Positions 43,382-54,245 are shown, counted from the stretch's first letter. The stretch: DNA of 64,000 nt from Fagopyrum homotropicum (GCA_033239125.1 BSWB01000001.1:25757501-25821500), one strand, 5' to 3'. Program-made: numbers and translations. Notes: generated by a model from the sequence alone, not told the origin.

Positions 43382-43614
43382 ATGACTGCCTTAGGATGTT
43401 GAAGGGTAGGCTTGCAATGGTGGTCGAAGACCAGGCAACTAGAGCAGTGCTCGGGTATCCATTCATACATGATCTTTTGAGTGATGGTAAGACCGTCAAG
43501 GCCAACAAGGTGTACCTCCCTGAGTAGAGGCTTAGAGGCATGGATATCAACAAGAATACGAGCGTATCCCAAGGACTCATGGTAGGCGGATCGTGAGTCC
43601 GTGAGAATAGGAGT
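43382..43614 (-). pseudogene. LINE ORF1, piece 2 (zinc-knuckle end of DUF4283 region)
   Basis: Minus frame reads SLGYARILVDIHASKPLLRE, then MYEWIPEHCSSCLVFDHHC. This is the pattern of plant L1 ORF1 proteins (YARVLVEVD...YEWLP..C..C...GH...C), a CCHC-type knuckle here with H-H. It joins piece 1 across solo LTR D and piece 3 across solo LTR E2. Confidence 0.75.
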
Positions 43615-43912
43615 TGATAGCATGAATTATAGTCTATATTTTGGGGTTTGTTTGGACGTTTTATCTTCAATAATTTGCATGTTTGTATGTATGATTATAT
43701 TACCATTTCATCTACCTTTGCGGGAATCGAGGTCTACACCTAGTTTTGTTGTAATCGTAGGTAAAATGGCACGTTTTGCATCAAAAAGGAGCAAAAAGGA
43801 GCTATGGAGTCATTGGAGCTACATTCAGGAACATAAGGAAACATCCAGGAAGCATAGCCATGGATTAAAGATTCACTTTGGACCAGATTTGAGAGATTTC
43901 ACATTCAGTTGT

Positions 43913-43987
43913 GACTCACCTCGGTTGACTACAGATTCACCTCGACCAAGGTGATACAAAGAAGTCGACTCGACCGAGGCGAACACC
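43913..43987 (+). repeat. Palindromic cassette 1 of LTR D
   Basis: TCACCTCGGTTGA, TCACCTCGACCAAGGTGA (43937-43954) and GACTCGACCGAGGCGAA, about 300-370 bp into the LTR and upstream of the TATA box. Confidence 0.75.
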
Positions 43988-44626
43988 TGGGACGCGGCGA
44001 GAATATTTTATTCTTGGCTGAGATCTTTTATCTTTGGAAAGAGATCTTATATTTTTTGGGCTTGGCTCCTGGAAGGAAGAAGATATGCTAGATCATATAT
44101 TTTACCTGTTTTTATGGGAAGAGATCTTTCTAAGATATCTTATCTTTGGAGAGTAATTTTCCTATAAAAAGGGTTGGATTTTCCACATTTTCATATCATG
44201 TTATACACGCTGCATACATTCGCTTACACCTAATACACCGCTGCAGCCATACTCCAGTTGGGAGATTTGAAGAACCTTTTTGAAGGTTGAAGGAAGAAAG
44301 TCTATAGCTTTTATAGCTTTTAAAGGGTTTTTGTAAGATCATCTTAGATTCCCTTCTTGTTTGTTGTCTTGTTGGATTTCTATCCAAGGAACGCTTGTGT
44401 TTATTAATTGATTCAGTTATTGAAGCCTTTCTCTTAAAGTTTTCTTGTTCAATTATTCTCTTTCTTCCCATATACTTGATTAATACTTTCATGATGATGA
44501 GTGGCTAATCTCTTTGTGTGATTCTAGGGTGATTGGCTGAAGGTTGTGGGAAAAACAATGATAGAATAATCTTAATCACAGTAGGATCCTGAAAGCTCGA
44601 GTCTTTACCTTAACCCTAAGCATCTC

Positions 44627-44690
44627 GTTCAGTCGATGAACATCTCGGCCGGGGTGGAATTCGTCTGACCGAGGTGACTTATCTGATCCG
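44627..44690 (+). repeat. Palindromic cassette 2 of LTR D
   Basis: CGTTCAGTCGATGAACATC, CTCGGCCGGGGTGGAATTC, TCTGACCGAGGTGACT; about 1015-1075 bp into the LTR. Confidence 0.65.
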
Positions 44691-44767
44691 AAACTGAGAG
44701 TTAAGTGTTAGAGTTTGCCAAATCCTATTCTTATTACACCTTTCCTCGTCCAATGCAAGCCTAGGAT

Positions 44768-45028
44768 GAGACTTACCCGGTAATTCCTTTGTTTGTTTAC
44801 CTAAGATCATAAGTGTAGGTAATAAAGGTTTATCCTTTATTGGGGTTTGAGTGTGCTTTCATCCCATCTTTGTGAGTTAGCCTGAGACTTATCCGGTAAA
44901 GGTTGATTCTATTCCCTTAGATGGTGTGTTAGTTTGAGGATTATAGTTCTTTATCTTAATTCCTTGAGACTTACCCGGTAATAGGAGTTACGGTTTGGGA
45001 TTAGTGAGTAGTGAGACTTACCCGGTGA
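44768..45028 (+). repeat. Interspersed 16-bp motif array in LTR D
   Basis: GAGACTTACCCGGTAA-type copies at 44768, 44884, 44966 and 45013, spaced 116, 82 and 47 bp. Same motif, orientation relative to the element, and LTR position as in LTR A. Confidence 0.75.
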
Positions 45029-45367
45029 TCTATTCCACTTTAGTAACACCTTCCCTTTGCAAAATCTCAGCTTTGTCCGCTTACCTTTAGATCTTGAGTT
45101 GGAACCACAACTAGATGCTTTAATCCCTAGAATTGCATACTTCTTTTATTGATTTTTATCATCTTTGATTGTTTTAATTGCTTTATGGTTAGTAATTGCT
45201 AAAGCTTACCGTAATTGGACTTTGTTTCACTAAGTCCCTGTGATCGACCCCTGGAATTCCTTGCTTTTTACTACGATTGACCCGTACACTGCGGGTTCGC
45301 ATCCTTGTTTTAAGCTTACATCTAGGGTTATAAATTTAAAGCTTGCACACACCGTTTGGAGCGAACA

Positions 45368-46337
45368 GGAGTCCCAAGAGCCGAGCCAATCTTGGCTAGC
45401 ATATGTTGGAACCAAAATCGATAATCGAGGTCATGGAGTGTTGCCCAGATTGGTATTGAGCACAAGCTAGAGTAGTGAAGCTTGAGATCGTGAGACCATC
45501 TCTTTGTTATCATGGTTGAGGATCCATTAGTAACCCAGGGGCTTCCGCTTAGGATGGTATTGAGATCGGCTTCATTGACAAAGTGGAAGATGAATACAAC
45601 ACGATGATTACATAGAATTTTGGGTTGGGCAATGTTGTTCCAAGGGTGCTGAAGCAAAGTCCTTCATTCTTTGGAAGTTGATGGGGTGGCCAAGGGGGAA
45701 TACGACCAAGGAAAGGTTCCACTTTCTAGTAGTGTTAGTGATATCCTCATGAAAGAAGTTGATGGTGTCAGACTCGAGCCCCGGGGTAAAGGTGAGCGGC
45801 ACATGATACCAAGGCATATTCCTCGAAACAATATCCTTGTACGAAATCGAAGGGTCCGCCGTTTGAAATTTTGGCTTGTCCAGCATTGGGATTGGGGAAC
45901 ATCCATACATTGGAGCATGGGTCGGAGCAACCGGGGCGAACGTATCCGGAGCATCAACAGAACTACGTGACACCGGGAGGCCAACCTGGACAGGAGCGGG
46001 GCTGGCGGGGGTATTGTAGACGGCACGATAGTCCCAGGAGGATCTTCGGGTTCAGGGGCAATGTGCGAGGGGATGGTAGAGGGGGAGGTTGGTGGGGAAG
46101 AAGTGGGTGAGCCAGGAGCAGGTAGAAGTGGGAAAAGTTCGTCGGAAGTGAACGGGGAGGTGTAGCATGGTGGTTGTTAACAAGCCAACGGTTATTGGTC
46201 ACGATCATCTCCTCAGGAATGGGTTCAAAAGAGCTTGGAGGGGTTGATTGAGGTGAGGGTTTTTTCGGCGTGATGGAGGGACGGTTGAGATCGGAGAGCT
46301 TGATGGAGAGCTTCCGGAAACTTTTGGATCCAGCCAT
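45368..46337 (-). pseudogene. LINE ORF1, piece 1 (N-terminal region and start of DUF4283)
   Basis: Minus frame starts MAGSKSFRKLSIKLSDLNRP at 46337, followed by Pro-rich sequence. Two frame changes then lead into FPLGHPINFQRMKDF and FHFVNEADLNTILSGSPWVTN, and further to IWATLHDLDYRFW and LAKIGSALGTP, the conserved core of DUF4283 in plant L1 ORF1. ORF1 binds LINE RNA. Frameshifts make it non-functional. Confidence 0.75.
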
Positions 46338-46920
46338 GTCGGGGGGAGGAGGCAGCGCGTTCTCCTAGGAAAAGGGTTAGTTTGCTAGAGTGTTTTTTGA
46401 TGTAACTTCATCCCTTGGGCTTTTGTTTCCTTTAGTGAGTTTTTAAGCTTAAAGTATGTGAGTATAATCGAACGGTCTTATAAAAGCTCCTTTTTTAGCT
46501 TGATTTAAGAAAGGACATTGGTAGGTAGATCAAGAGGAGGTTGACTTGGTCAATCTAAGGTGTGTGTATTCAAGTCACTTGTTTAAAATGAGTTGTATTG
46601 CACATGTTTGATTTGAATATTGTACAGTTTTTATAATTAAAAAAAAATGTTTACTGCATTGTTTTAAAATATAGTCGTGTTTTGAGTTGTAACACCCTAT
46701 TTGTATCTTCTTGTTATTTAAATTTAACAAGGCCCGCATAGGTGCTCTTAGTCACGTAATCTACTCATGTGTAATTATACTATTGACATTTCTTTATCAT
46801 TGTGGTGTTAAACATTTTAGCTTGTCACATGTTGTCATGGGGTACAACCACATCTTTCCCGAGATGCTGATATATTTTAAGCCTAGATTTGATTATCCAT
46901 CAAAAAGCGTCTTCTCTCAG
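46338..46920. other. LINE leader and AT-rich flank
   Basis: 46338-46400 is probably the LINE 5' leader (G-rich on the plus strand next to the start codon). Beyond that, a TGTAACACCC word at 46690 resembles the start of an E-type LTR, but no further LTR match follows. No gene seen. Confidence 0.35.
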
Positions 46921-47077
46921 GGTACATTTGGTTTTAACTCCGGAAACGAAAAGGAAATAGAAAACGAATCTAGTTCATATGTATACTCTTGTTCATGAAA
47001 TTTTTTTTTTTTGAAATCATTCGTTGTGGTTTAAAGTAATTGTAGTAGAAGTTGATTAGTTTTGATACCCAATTGGG

Positions 47078-47118
<41 letters not shown>

Positions 47119-47247
47119 GGAGAATCTAATACATTTTGCATGAAATTACAAGAAAAGATTTCAAAAAAATTCATAGACATGGGTACACATATAGACTAGA
47201 TACATTTTCATTCTGAATCTATTTTCAGAGTTACAACCAAACGGGAA
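46921..47247. mobile_element. MITE-like element (327 bp)
   Basis: Ends GGTACATTTGGTTTTAACTC and, inverted, TTCCCGTTTGGTTGTAACTC, with further inverted similarity over about 55 bp. It is flanked by CTCAG on both sides (46916-46920, 47248-47252). The centre holds a 38-base A run. hAT-like ends are suggested, but the 5-bp duplication is not the 8 bp usual for hAT, so the superfamily is open. Confidence 0.55.
47078..47115 (+). repeat. Poly(A) run, 38 bases
   Basis: Uninterrupted A run inside the MITE-like element, followed by GGGGG. Length in an assembly may be unreliable. Confidence 0.9.
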
Positions 47248-47740
47248 CTCAGAGTCTAAATGTGGCTACAAAATCATATATGACACTCTTCCAATTTCAA
47301 GGTCACATCAACTATCAACAATTAGAAAAAAAAATGCACAATCTAGAAATGAACAATAAAATATAAGAACTAGAAATAAGAAAAGTTATAAAAAAATATA
47401 TAAAGAGTGTTGAAATTAAAGGTGATAACATTTGACTATCAATATCATTAATGGAATCCAAAGAGCCTTGAAAGATAACCATCTTGATTTATGACATTTT
47501 GGTACATATTTATAGTTTCAAAGATATTCTTATACTTTTGGAAGGTTGATCGACAATCCCATCAAGGTTAGTCATTAATCCCTTACCTTAAGAGTTTATC
47601 CTCGTCTATAACTTGATTTTCTCATTCAGAAGAGGCACTAGATTGGATCATTTTTTGCCTTTAGTCTTGCGTTCTCTGTTTAATTAAAAGAGAGAATTGG
47701 ATGAAATGCACGCAATGATAAATGAGAAGATTGGTGAAAT
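47248..47740. other. AT-rich spacer
   Basis: No gene, repeat or element ends seen. Confidence 0.5.
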
Positions 47741-48610
47741 AAGGCACCTTTTGTAACTTGTATACTAACTAGGCACCCTATTTTTATAATTAAAAAATAA
47801 ATTTTGTTAAATCGGGAAACTAAATGTTCTTATTTATCTTCTTAATTATAATAAAAGATCGTGTCAAAGGTAGGATTCGAACTCTGGACGAGTACCCCCC
47901 CTACTAGTTAGACTAATCAAACTTCGTGTATTCTTTTGACGATACACAATATTTAACACACAATTCTAATACATAATTTCAAGTACACAATGTCCGTACA
48001 CAATTTCAATTACACAATGTTAATACATAAAACACAAATATCAACTACATAAAATGCATTGGGCATACATATTCAATTACACAATGTTAATACATAAAAG
48101 ACTTGTATAACCAAACCTCGTGTAAATGACGAATTTGTGTAACCAAGCATTGTCAAAATGATAGACACTTGTACTACATAAACGTAATCGTTATGTAGAA
48201 AGTCGCAAAAATTATGTATTCATCACGGAAATATCACGTCTCAACTACATTGAAATTATGTATCAGCATATGTACATAACCACGAAATTACTAACAACAT
48301 ATTTCTTTAATTATGATAAATAAATAATTAGGGAGCAGATTTATTTAAATCTTTAATTAGAAAAATAATTAGGGAGAGATTTTAGGATCAATTATTATCT
48401 CATTCCTTATTTGACGTAATAACATATTTCTTTAAATCTTTAATTAGGAAAATAATTAAATGAGATAGGAGAGAGAAGGTTGACTTACATGGTAATTTCT
48501 TTTATAATTTTTGATTAAATTTTTTTCATCATAATTTAGGGTGCCTATTTTGTTAATAGAAATACAAAATGTACCTACTTTATGCTCAATGTTACGTAAA
48601 GTACCTACTT
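47741..48610. mobile_element. TIR-bearing non-autonomous element (tentative)
   Basis: The left end AAGGCACCTTTTGTAACTTG, then CTAACTAGGCACCCT, is mirrored at the right end, where AGGGTGCCTATTTTGTTAAT leads to AATGTACCTACTT. Matching is imperfect and outer boundaries and TSD are not clear. Inside are many TACATAA/TACACAA words. A tRNA-like or SINE-like segment may lie at 47868-47925 (minus: TAGTCTAACTAGTAGG then GAGTTCGAATCC, A-box and B-box like). Confidence 0.35.
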
Positions 48611-48762
48611 AATCAACTCACTCATGATAAATTTTGTTTAATAAATAACTTAGGCCTATAAATTTTGAAGTGAATAACCTTATTAAACAAATAATGGCAG
48701 ATTTACCCTTATTTATTATAATAAATTTTAGAGAATATTAAGGAGGTAGGGTAACTTTTTTT

Positions 48763-49850
48763 TCTAAAAAACAAACTAGGCCCCTGGTATTTTACATTTA
48801 AAAAAAAAGATAAACTAGTAATTAAGATTATATTTTAATAGGCAGTTACTAAATTAATGGAAGTTATTTATTTGGTTAAATAAATTAATTAAGTAATAAA
48901 ATAGGAGATCAGCTAAACAAGGTAACCGTGAGATTTTCCAGTATTATATATCCGCCATTCGGAAGACTGACTTTCTTCAATTCGATATTTCGACGACTCA
49001 ACCCTTCTTCTTCGTCGACATTATCTCCGCGCCGAGGTCGTGTTGTGCGGGAGGCTGTAGATCGTGCTTTGGCGATTGCGGCGAGAGGGAGAATGAGGTG
49101 GAGTCGCGTTAGCCTAAACAACCGCCTCAAGTTTAAGTTCATGAAGAACAAGAGATCAAGAGCAACAACGATGTCCGCGGCTAGCGGTGGAGGGCGTTCG
49201 ACGGTGAGCAAGCCGAGATTAGCTTCAGTCGCCATAGACAGGTATGATATATTCGAATATGGGTTGATTATGTACATATGTTGCTGATTATGTACATATG
49301 TTGCTGATTATGTACATATGATGCTGCGAAAATATTACTAAATAACTATATATGTACCAAGTATGCAGTTCGTGTACATTTGGATAGTGGTTTGATGATA
49401 CAAAGACATATTTTGTGTGTACATATAACATGATGTTGTTTGCATGTACATATGTTTGCAGTCTCTAGTGATTATGTACATTTTTTCCTGCGAAAATGTT
49501 ACCGATTAACTATATATGTACATATGTTTGCAGTCTCATACGATTATGTACACATGTTGCTGCGGAAATCTCAATATCGTCGCCATTGATGAACGCAAGT
49601 TGGAAAAGACGAAGATTCCGGAAAATATTTTGATTTCATTAATAAATGGAGATATTTTGATTCCCTTAATAAATGGAGAGATAAAGATATTTACTTTCCC
49701 GTTTTGTAATAATTAGTTGCTTAATAAATGGAGAGAGAAATATATTCTGATTTCCTTAATATCTCCTTTTATTTTAATAAATCTTTTTTATATAAATTAG
49801 AGGGGCCTATTTTGTACCCATTATTAACTTGGGGCCCTTTATATGCTCAT
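48763..49850. mobile_element. Second TIR-bearing element with gene-like interior (tentative)
   Basis: Left ACAAACTAGGCCCCTGG and right AGAGGGGCCTATTTTGTACC are inverted partners. The less AT-rich interior (about 48920-49240) has open frames on both strands (119 and 122 codons) with no motif I recognise. A gene fragment captured by a Mutator-like element is one possibility. Confidence 0.3.
49265..49324 (+). repeat. 20-bp tandem repeat, three copies
   Basis: TGATTATGTACATATGTTGC twice, then once with GATGC. Related words (GATTATGTACA) recur at about 49470 and 49541. Confidence 0.95.
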
Positions 49851-51480
49851 GTTTACAAAACATACCCACTCTCCCATTTTACCCTAAATTTTATCCTAAT
49901 TTAGGTGTTTCTCTTGTAAATGAGACGTATTTTCTTATAAATTTATAATTTATTATTGTAAAAGATGCTTTTTTTCTTGTACTTTATATTTTTTGAATTT
50001 TCTTGTAATTTTATAATTCTTACAAGAAGTATGAAAAATTAATAAACGAATGTAGTCACCAAGAATTGATCTCTAGTTGGTTGTCCCTCCCTCCCACCCT
50101 AATATCAACTGAACAAGTTGGATCTCACGATTTATCTTCTTTTGAAAAGTATAAATATTCGTTAATTATGATACTTGAACTTTCTCTTGTACACTAATTT
50201 TATTGTACAAGAATTACTGTAACTAATATTCTTGTACACGATTATTGTATCAAGAAAATGAATGTTCAAGCTAAAAAGTAGTAAACGATAAAGAGTAGTA
50301 AACTTGTAATTGCTTGTATGAGGATAATCAAAATTTATTACGTTAATTCAAACTATTAAGCCATTAACGATTCACCTTCTACAATTAGAGTGTATCTTGA
50401 TTTAAAAGACAATAATAAATTCACAAATCTTGTAATTGCATGTATGAGGGTAATTTAGTCTTAAAATTTCAAATAATGTCATAATAAAATTAGTGAGATG
50501 GAAATATACTAAACAATATTAACATAATGTTACACGGCAAATTCACCTTTAATAAAATAGGGACATGTTATATACACGACGTTCAATTTCAATGTAGTTA
50601 CACGGCAAATTCACCTTTAATAAAAATCTCATTCCCCAATCTGGGCTCCGGTGCCATCAGACAGTGACCAATTTTGTTTTTTTTTTAAAAAAAATAAAAA
50701 ATAAAAATAAAAATTAGGCATTTGGCTGATGGTTTTCGGAGTTGATTTGCAAATTTTTAAAGGCCTCAATAAGGCCACTTAATTAACTCCCCCAATTTAC
50801 AAATTTCTTTTTTTCGTACAAAATAATGAAAGCAACTTAGAAGTCGATAGAGGAAGTTATGAGGTTGAAGAGAACGATTGGGAATGAGATTTTTGTTAAC
50901 AAAGTTTGTTACGAAAGTTTAATAAATAATCATTTTTAATATATGAACTTAATTTATTTATAAATAAACATTTTTTTTAATCTGGACGTTGGCAGATTGA
51001 GATTTTTTTTCCCTCTAGTAAAATAAAGTTAGTGTATATAGCTTTTTCGATAAAATATAACTTGATCTTCTCATTGGGAGCTTAATTCCTAAAAGTTACA
51101 GCAACAAGTTTGGCAAGAAAAAGTTTATAAGCAGGTTCATTCATTGGTTCATTACTAACCGAAACTGCTAGAGCAAAAATTTGTCATTGGACAGGACCGA
51201 ATACTCAGGTCCGATCCTGAACCGGTTCAAACCATTTAGTTAATCGGTCTTTATATAATATTGGTTTTTTTAGGCTTAATTTTAATTCTTTTGAATTTCA
51301 ACTAACCAGTCCGGACCGAAATATTTGATCCAACTCCCGGTCAATAGAGGGTTCAATCCAAAATATATATGTTCGAACCGAAAAATAAAGAGCACTAACT
51401 AGAAGGCAAACTTTTTTTGGTCGGAACTAACTGGAAGGCAATCTTGATATTTCAGAAAAGAAAATTTTGAAGTCAAAGAA
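49851..51480. other. AT-rich intergenic region upstream of the VQ gene
   Basis: No coding frame recognised. A repeated word TTACACGGCAAATTCACCTTTAATAAAA occurs twice (about 50531 and 50591; quoted in part: ACACGGCAAATTCACC). 51190-51350 holds GGACCGAA/GAACCGG-rich sequence. Confidence 0.5.
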
Positions 51481-51613
51481 GGCTCATCGTTTTGAATACG
51501 TTTCAACTAGAAAGTGGCCACTTAGCAGCCAATCCGCCTTCCACGACGGCTCCCTTGCGACTAATCGATCCTTTCACATCCTATTTTCTTCCACTTTCAC
51601 CACCCACGCACGC

Positions 51614-51620
51614 TATAAAG
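51614..51620 (+). promoter_or_regulatory. TATA box of the VQ gene
   Basis: TATAAAG 70 bp upstream of the chosen ATG, the only good TATA box in front of this frame. It lies inside the longer frame that begins at 51492, which argues against that earlier ATG. Confidence 0.5.
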
Positions 51621-51683
51621 CACAAAACAACGCACCCCCAATTTCTCTGTAAACACTATAAGCAAATCTTGCAACTTCTTACG

Positions 51684-52133
51684 ATGCCATACAACAACCG
51701 GCCGCAAGAACCCATCAATCAAAGGCATAATCACCCTCTTCCGGTGCACAAGTTGTCGTCCAAGAAGGCGGTGAACCAGCCGAGGGTCTACAACGTCAAG
51801 CCCATCCACTTCAGAGAACTCGTCCAGCGGCTCACCGGCACATCTCAGACCCAGCCACCGTCAACTCAGCTTTTCAAAAGCTCCGCTCCGCCTCCCATTC
51901 AGCTCAGAGAAAATCACAACGTCCGGCCACCACCACCAGCAGCAGCAATGAATGATCCTTCATCCCAGGATCCGATGGCTGATATATATCAGAAGAAAAC
52001 AAAGGTCGGGAGTGCATACTCCAACGGGTTTATGGTAGGAGATTCCATGGAGCTTAGTCTTTCCCCTACCTCTTCTTCCTGGTTTTCTTTCCCTCTTCTC
52101 AGCCCAGGACCTTCGTCCAACTTTGGACCCTAG
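51684..52133 (+). CDS. VQ motif-containing protein (149 aa)
   Basis: Short intronless gene, as most VQ genes are. The VQ motif F-R-E-L-V-Q-R-L-T-G is at residues 43-52 and matches the family signature FxxxVQxLTG exactly. Around it are a basic N-terminal half (HKLSSKKAVNQPRVYNVKP), a Pro/Gln-rich middle, and an Ser/Pro-rich C-terminus (SLSPTSSSWFSFPLLSPGP). VQ proteins are nuclear or plastid cofactors that bind WRKY transcription factors and MAP kinase pathways in defence and growth; which member this is cannot be told. The frame is open from 51492, but the TATA box at 51614 and the MPYNN start support 51684. It converges on the EngB-type gene 650 bp downstream. Confidence 0.85.
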   Translation: MPYNNRPQEPINQRHNHPLPVHKLSSKKAVNQPRVYNVKPIHFRELVQRLTGTSQTQPPSTQLFKSSAPPPIQLRENHNVRPPPPAAAMNDPSSQDPMADIYQKKTKVGSAYSNGFMVGDSMELSLSPTSSSWFSFPLLSPGPSSNFGP

Positions 52134-52786
52134 GATTTCCTGCTCCCTTCTTTTCTTTCATTTCTTTGTTGCTTCTTCTACAACATACTCGTTGACAGTT
52201 GACACAGAATATTTATTTTTTTTCAGAAAGGACATTGACAAAAATTTAACCCGCTTCATATTTAACTCTAAATTTTACAATCACATATTTTGTAACCAAG
52301 CAAGTAGATACATATATTTGCTATTGATGTATACTCTCTGAAGATTTGCTGCTAGTATTTGGTACCTTCAACAGCACCCTGAATTTTACAAACAGGTCAT
52401 GTTCAGTTGATGATCGACCTGATCCGAGTTCCATCTGATATACTTATGTTGCAATTTCTTTTGTATGGCTAAATTAATATACCAATAATTTTCTACTAAT
52501 ATTATTGTGCATTAATCCCTAGGTCTGTTAATCAATCTTTACAAACCAAACTTGGTGGATAGGCAACATGATGAAAGTATTATGTTTATAAATCACCCTG
52601 AATTTTACAGACTATGTGAGATAAAGGTCTAACGCTGTACAATAGCCAAAAATGCTGCCGCATAAGAGTATATCATAATGCAAAAAATCATCTTATGAAA
52701 CTGATAAGGCATATTGACCTGAATGGATTACTCTGTTGCCCTCTTGTCTCACAAACAACTGTGTAATATAAGATTTGCAGGCCTAC
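52134..52786. other. Intergenic region between convergent genes
   Basis: AT-rich 3' flanks of the VQ gene (+) and the EngB-type gene (-). The word CCCTGAATTTTACA occurs twice (52376 and 52586). No gene seen. Confidence 0.6.
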
Positions 52787-54245
52787 CTAATCATCCCAGT
52801 AGTTCCTTAGCTGTGACATATGAAGAAGAAGCTCATCTCTCCCAAGACCAGTCAAGCTGCTAGTCATGATCCATGGGGGAGGTTGTCGGGAGTTGTGTGA
52901 AATCAGATCCTGGAATTTACTGATGTTTTCATCTGGCTTTGTTCCATTTCCCCCCTTTACTTTGTCACATTTGGTGAAAACAAATGTGATTGGTATCTGT
53001 AATGTTTGAAAATGCAATACACCCCGAATTGTTGTCATTAGAGCATGGAACTCCCTTAGCTAATACTGAAACAAATAGCTGGTTAAAGATTCATAGTTGA
53101 GAAGATGCATACATCGTTTCGTCCAAGCCAGTTGGCACAATCTAGATCTATCTTCTTAGGTGGAACACTGGAGTCAATTAAGAGTAGCACGGCAACAAGG
53201 GTTTCTCTATTCAAGAAGTATCCTTTAGTGAATGAAGACCAGTCCATTTTAGCAGATTCTGAGACTTTAGCAAACCTGAAGGAAAAACAAGCTCCCATTA
53301 AATGTTCAATTAGTGTCATCTTCTCACGTTTTGAATATTGAAAGGTCCTTTCATCACTGCAAAGAGGCTGCATAGGTTCCTTAAATGTTCAATTAGTGTC
53401 ATATTCTCACGTATTGAATATTGAAAGGCTTAGACAAAACTGTGTTTCATGGTTTTCTTCAAATGGCCTAAAAGCATTCATCCCCTGAAGATCACAAATG
53501 CCCACCCTAACTATATCGTATTTGGCCATTACAGCTTCCTCGTCATATTCAAATAAACTTAGAAAATCAGCTTCCACAAACATGTTCATAACTTTCCAGG
53601 TAATGATGTGAGAGGAAACACTAACCCGTAACCAGGCAAATCCACGAGATACCAACTTTTGTTAACCAGGAAATGATTAATCAGCTGTGTTTTCCCTAAA
53701 CAAAAGCAAATCATAACCCATCAAGCCAACCCTAAAATTCAACTAAAACCAAGAGGAAATCGCTGTAATGAAAAGAGCATACCTGGTTTCTTAGAAGTCA
53801 AAGCGACCTCTTTCTTGCGAACAAGGGAGTTAATAAGCGAAGACTTGCCAACATTTGAGCGGCCTAGAACAGCAAACTCAGCTCGTCTGTCTCGAGGACA
53901 ATCCTTAGGCTTACTGCTGCTTTTTACGAACTCCACCTCCTTAATCTGAGCATCGCCGGCATACGGTCCTAGCACTATATTGGACCCCGGTAGCACCATA
54001 TCTTCGCGTACGTCTTCTGGTTCTATTCCCGGTGGAACGTACAGAGCCGTCGAAGATGAGACGGACACAGCTCCGCCGCCTGCACTGGCCGACGCATTAC
54101 GAGAAGTAGAGAGGGAAGGAAATGGATTCGATTGGGAGAAAAAAGGAATGAAACTCCGAAACCCTGAGTTGTGAGTGCGAGAAGGAAGAGGAAGGTTTCC
54201 GATTGCAAGTTGCAGGTTGAGCAACCCTTTTCTCACCTGCATCAT
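52787..54245 (-). CDS. Organellar EngB/YihA/YsxC-type GTPase, 4 exons, 301 aa
   Basis: Exons 54245-53783, 53695-53626, 53275-53113 and 52996-52787, joined by GT-AG introns with consistent phases (1, 0 after two bases, 0). G-motifs: G1 GRSNVGKS (residues 128-135), switch region TSKKPGKTQ (150-158), G3 DLPGYG (173-178), G4 TKCDK (240-244), G5 SSLTGLGRDE near the C-terminus. This is the full set of the EngB family, which assists large ribosomal subunit assembly in bacteria. The first about 60 residues are Ser/Arg-rich with few acids and look like a plastid or mitochondrial transit peptide, as in plant homologues such as the Arabidopsis EMB2001 type; length and gene structure fit. Two Met codons stand at the start. 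No lesion seen, so probably functional. Confidence 0.92.
53299..53430. repeat. Direct repeat inside intron 2 of the EngB-type gene
   Basis: Two copies of a roughly 47-bp unit (TTAAATGTTCAATTAGTGTC, then TCTCACGT.TTGAATATTG) about 83 bp apart. The first copy abuts the acceptor side of exon 3. Confidence 0.85.

Larger units (their letters stand above)
43615..45367 (+). mobile_element. Solo LTR D, Athila-type (1753 bp)
   Basis: Starts TGATAGCATGAATTATAG, ends GGAGCGAACA, with perfect TSD GGAGT (43610-43614 and 45368-45372). Layout equals LTR C: cassette 1 (43913-43987), TATA box CTATAAAAAG near 44163, cassette 2 (44627-44690). It also has the GAGACTTACCCGG array of LTR A. No PBS or coding region adjoins it. 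Confidence 0.9.

Noticed and set aside
51492..51683. 64-codon N-terminal extension of the VQ protein
   Set aside because: It overlaps the TATA box at 51614 and has no family resemblance; the downstream ATG at 51684 fits the short VQ protein.
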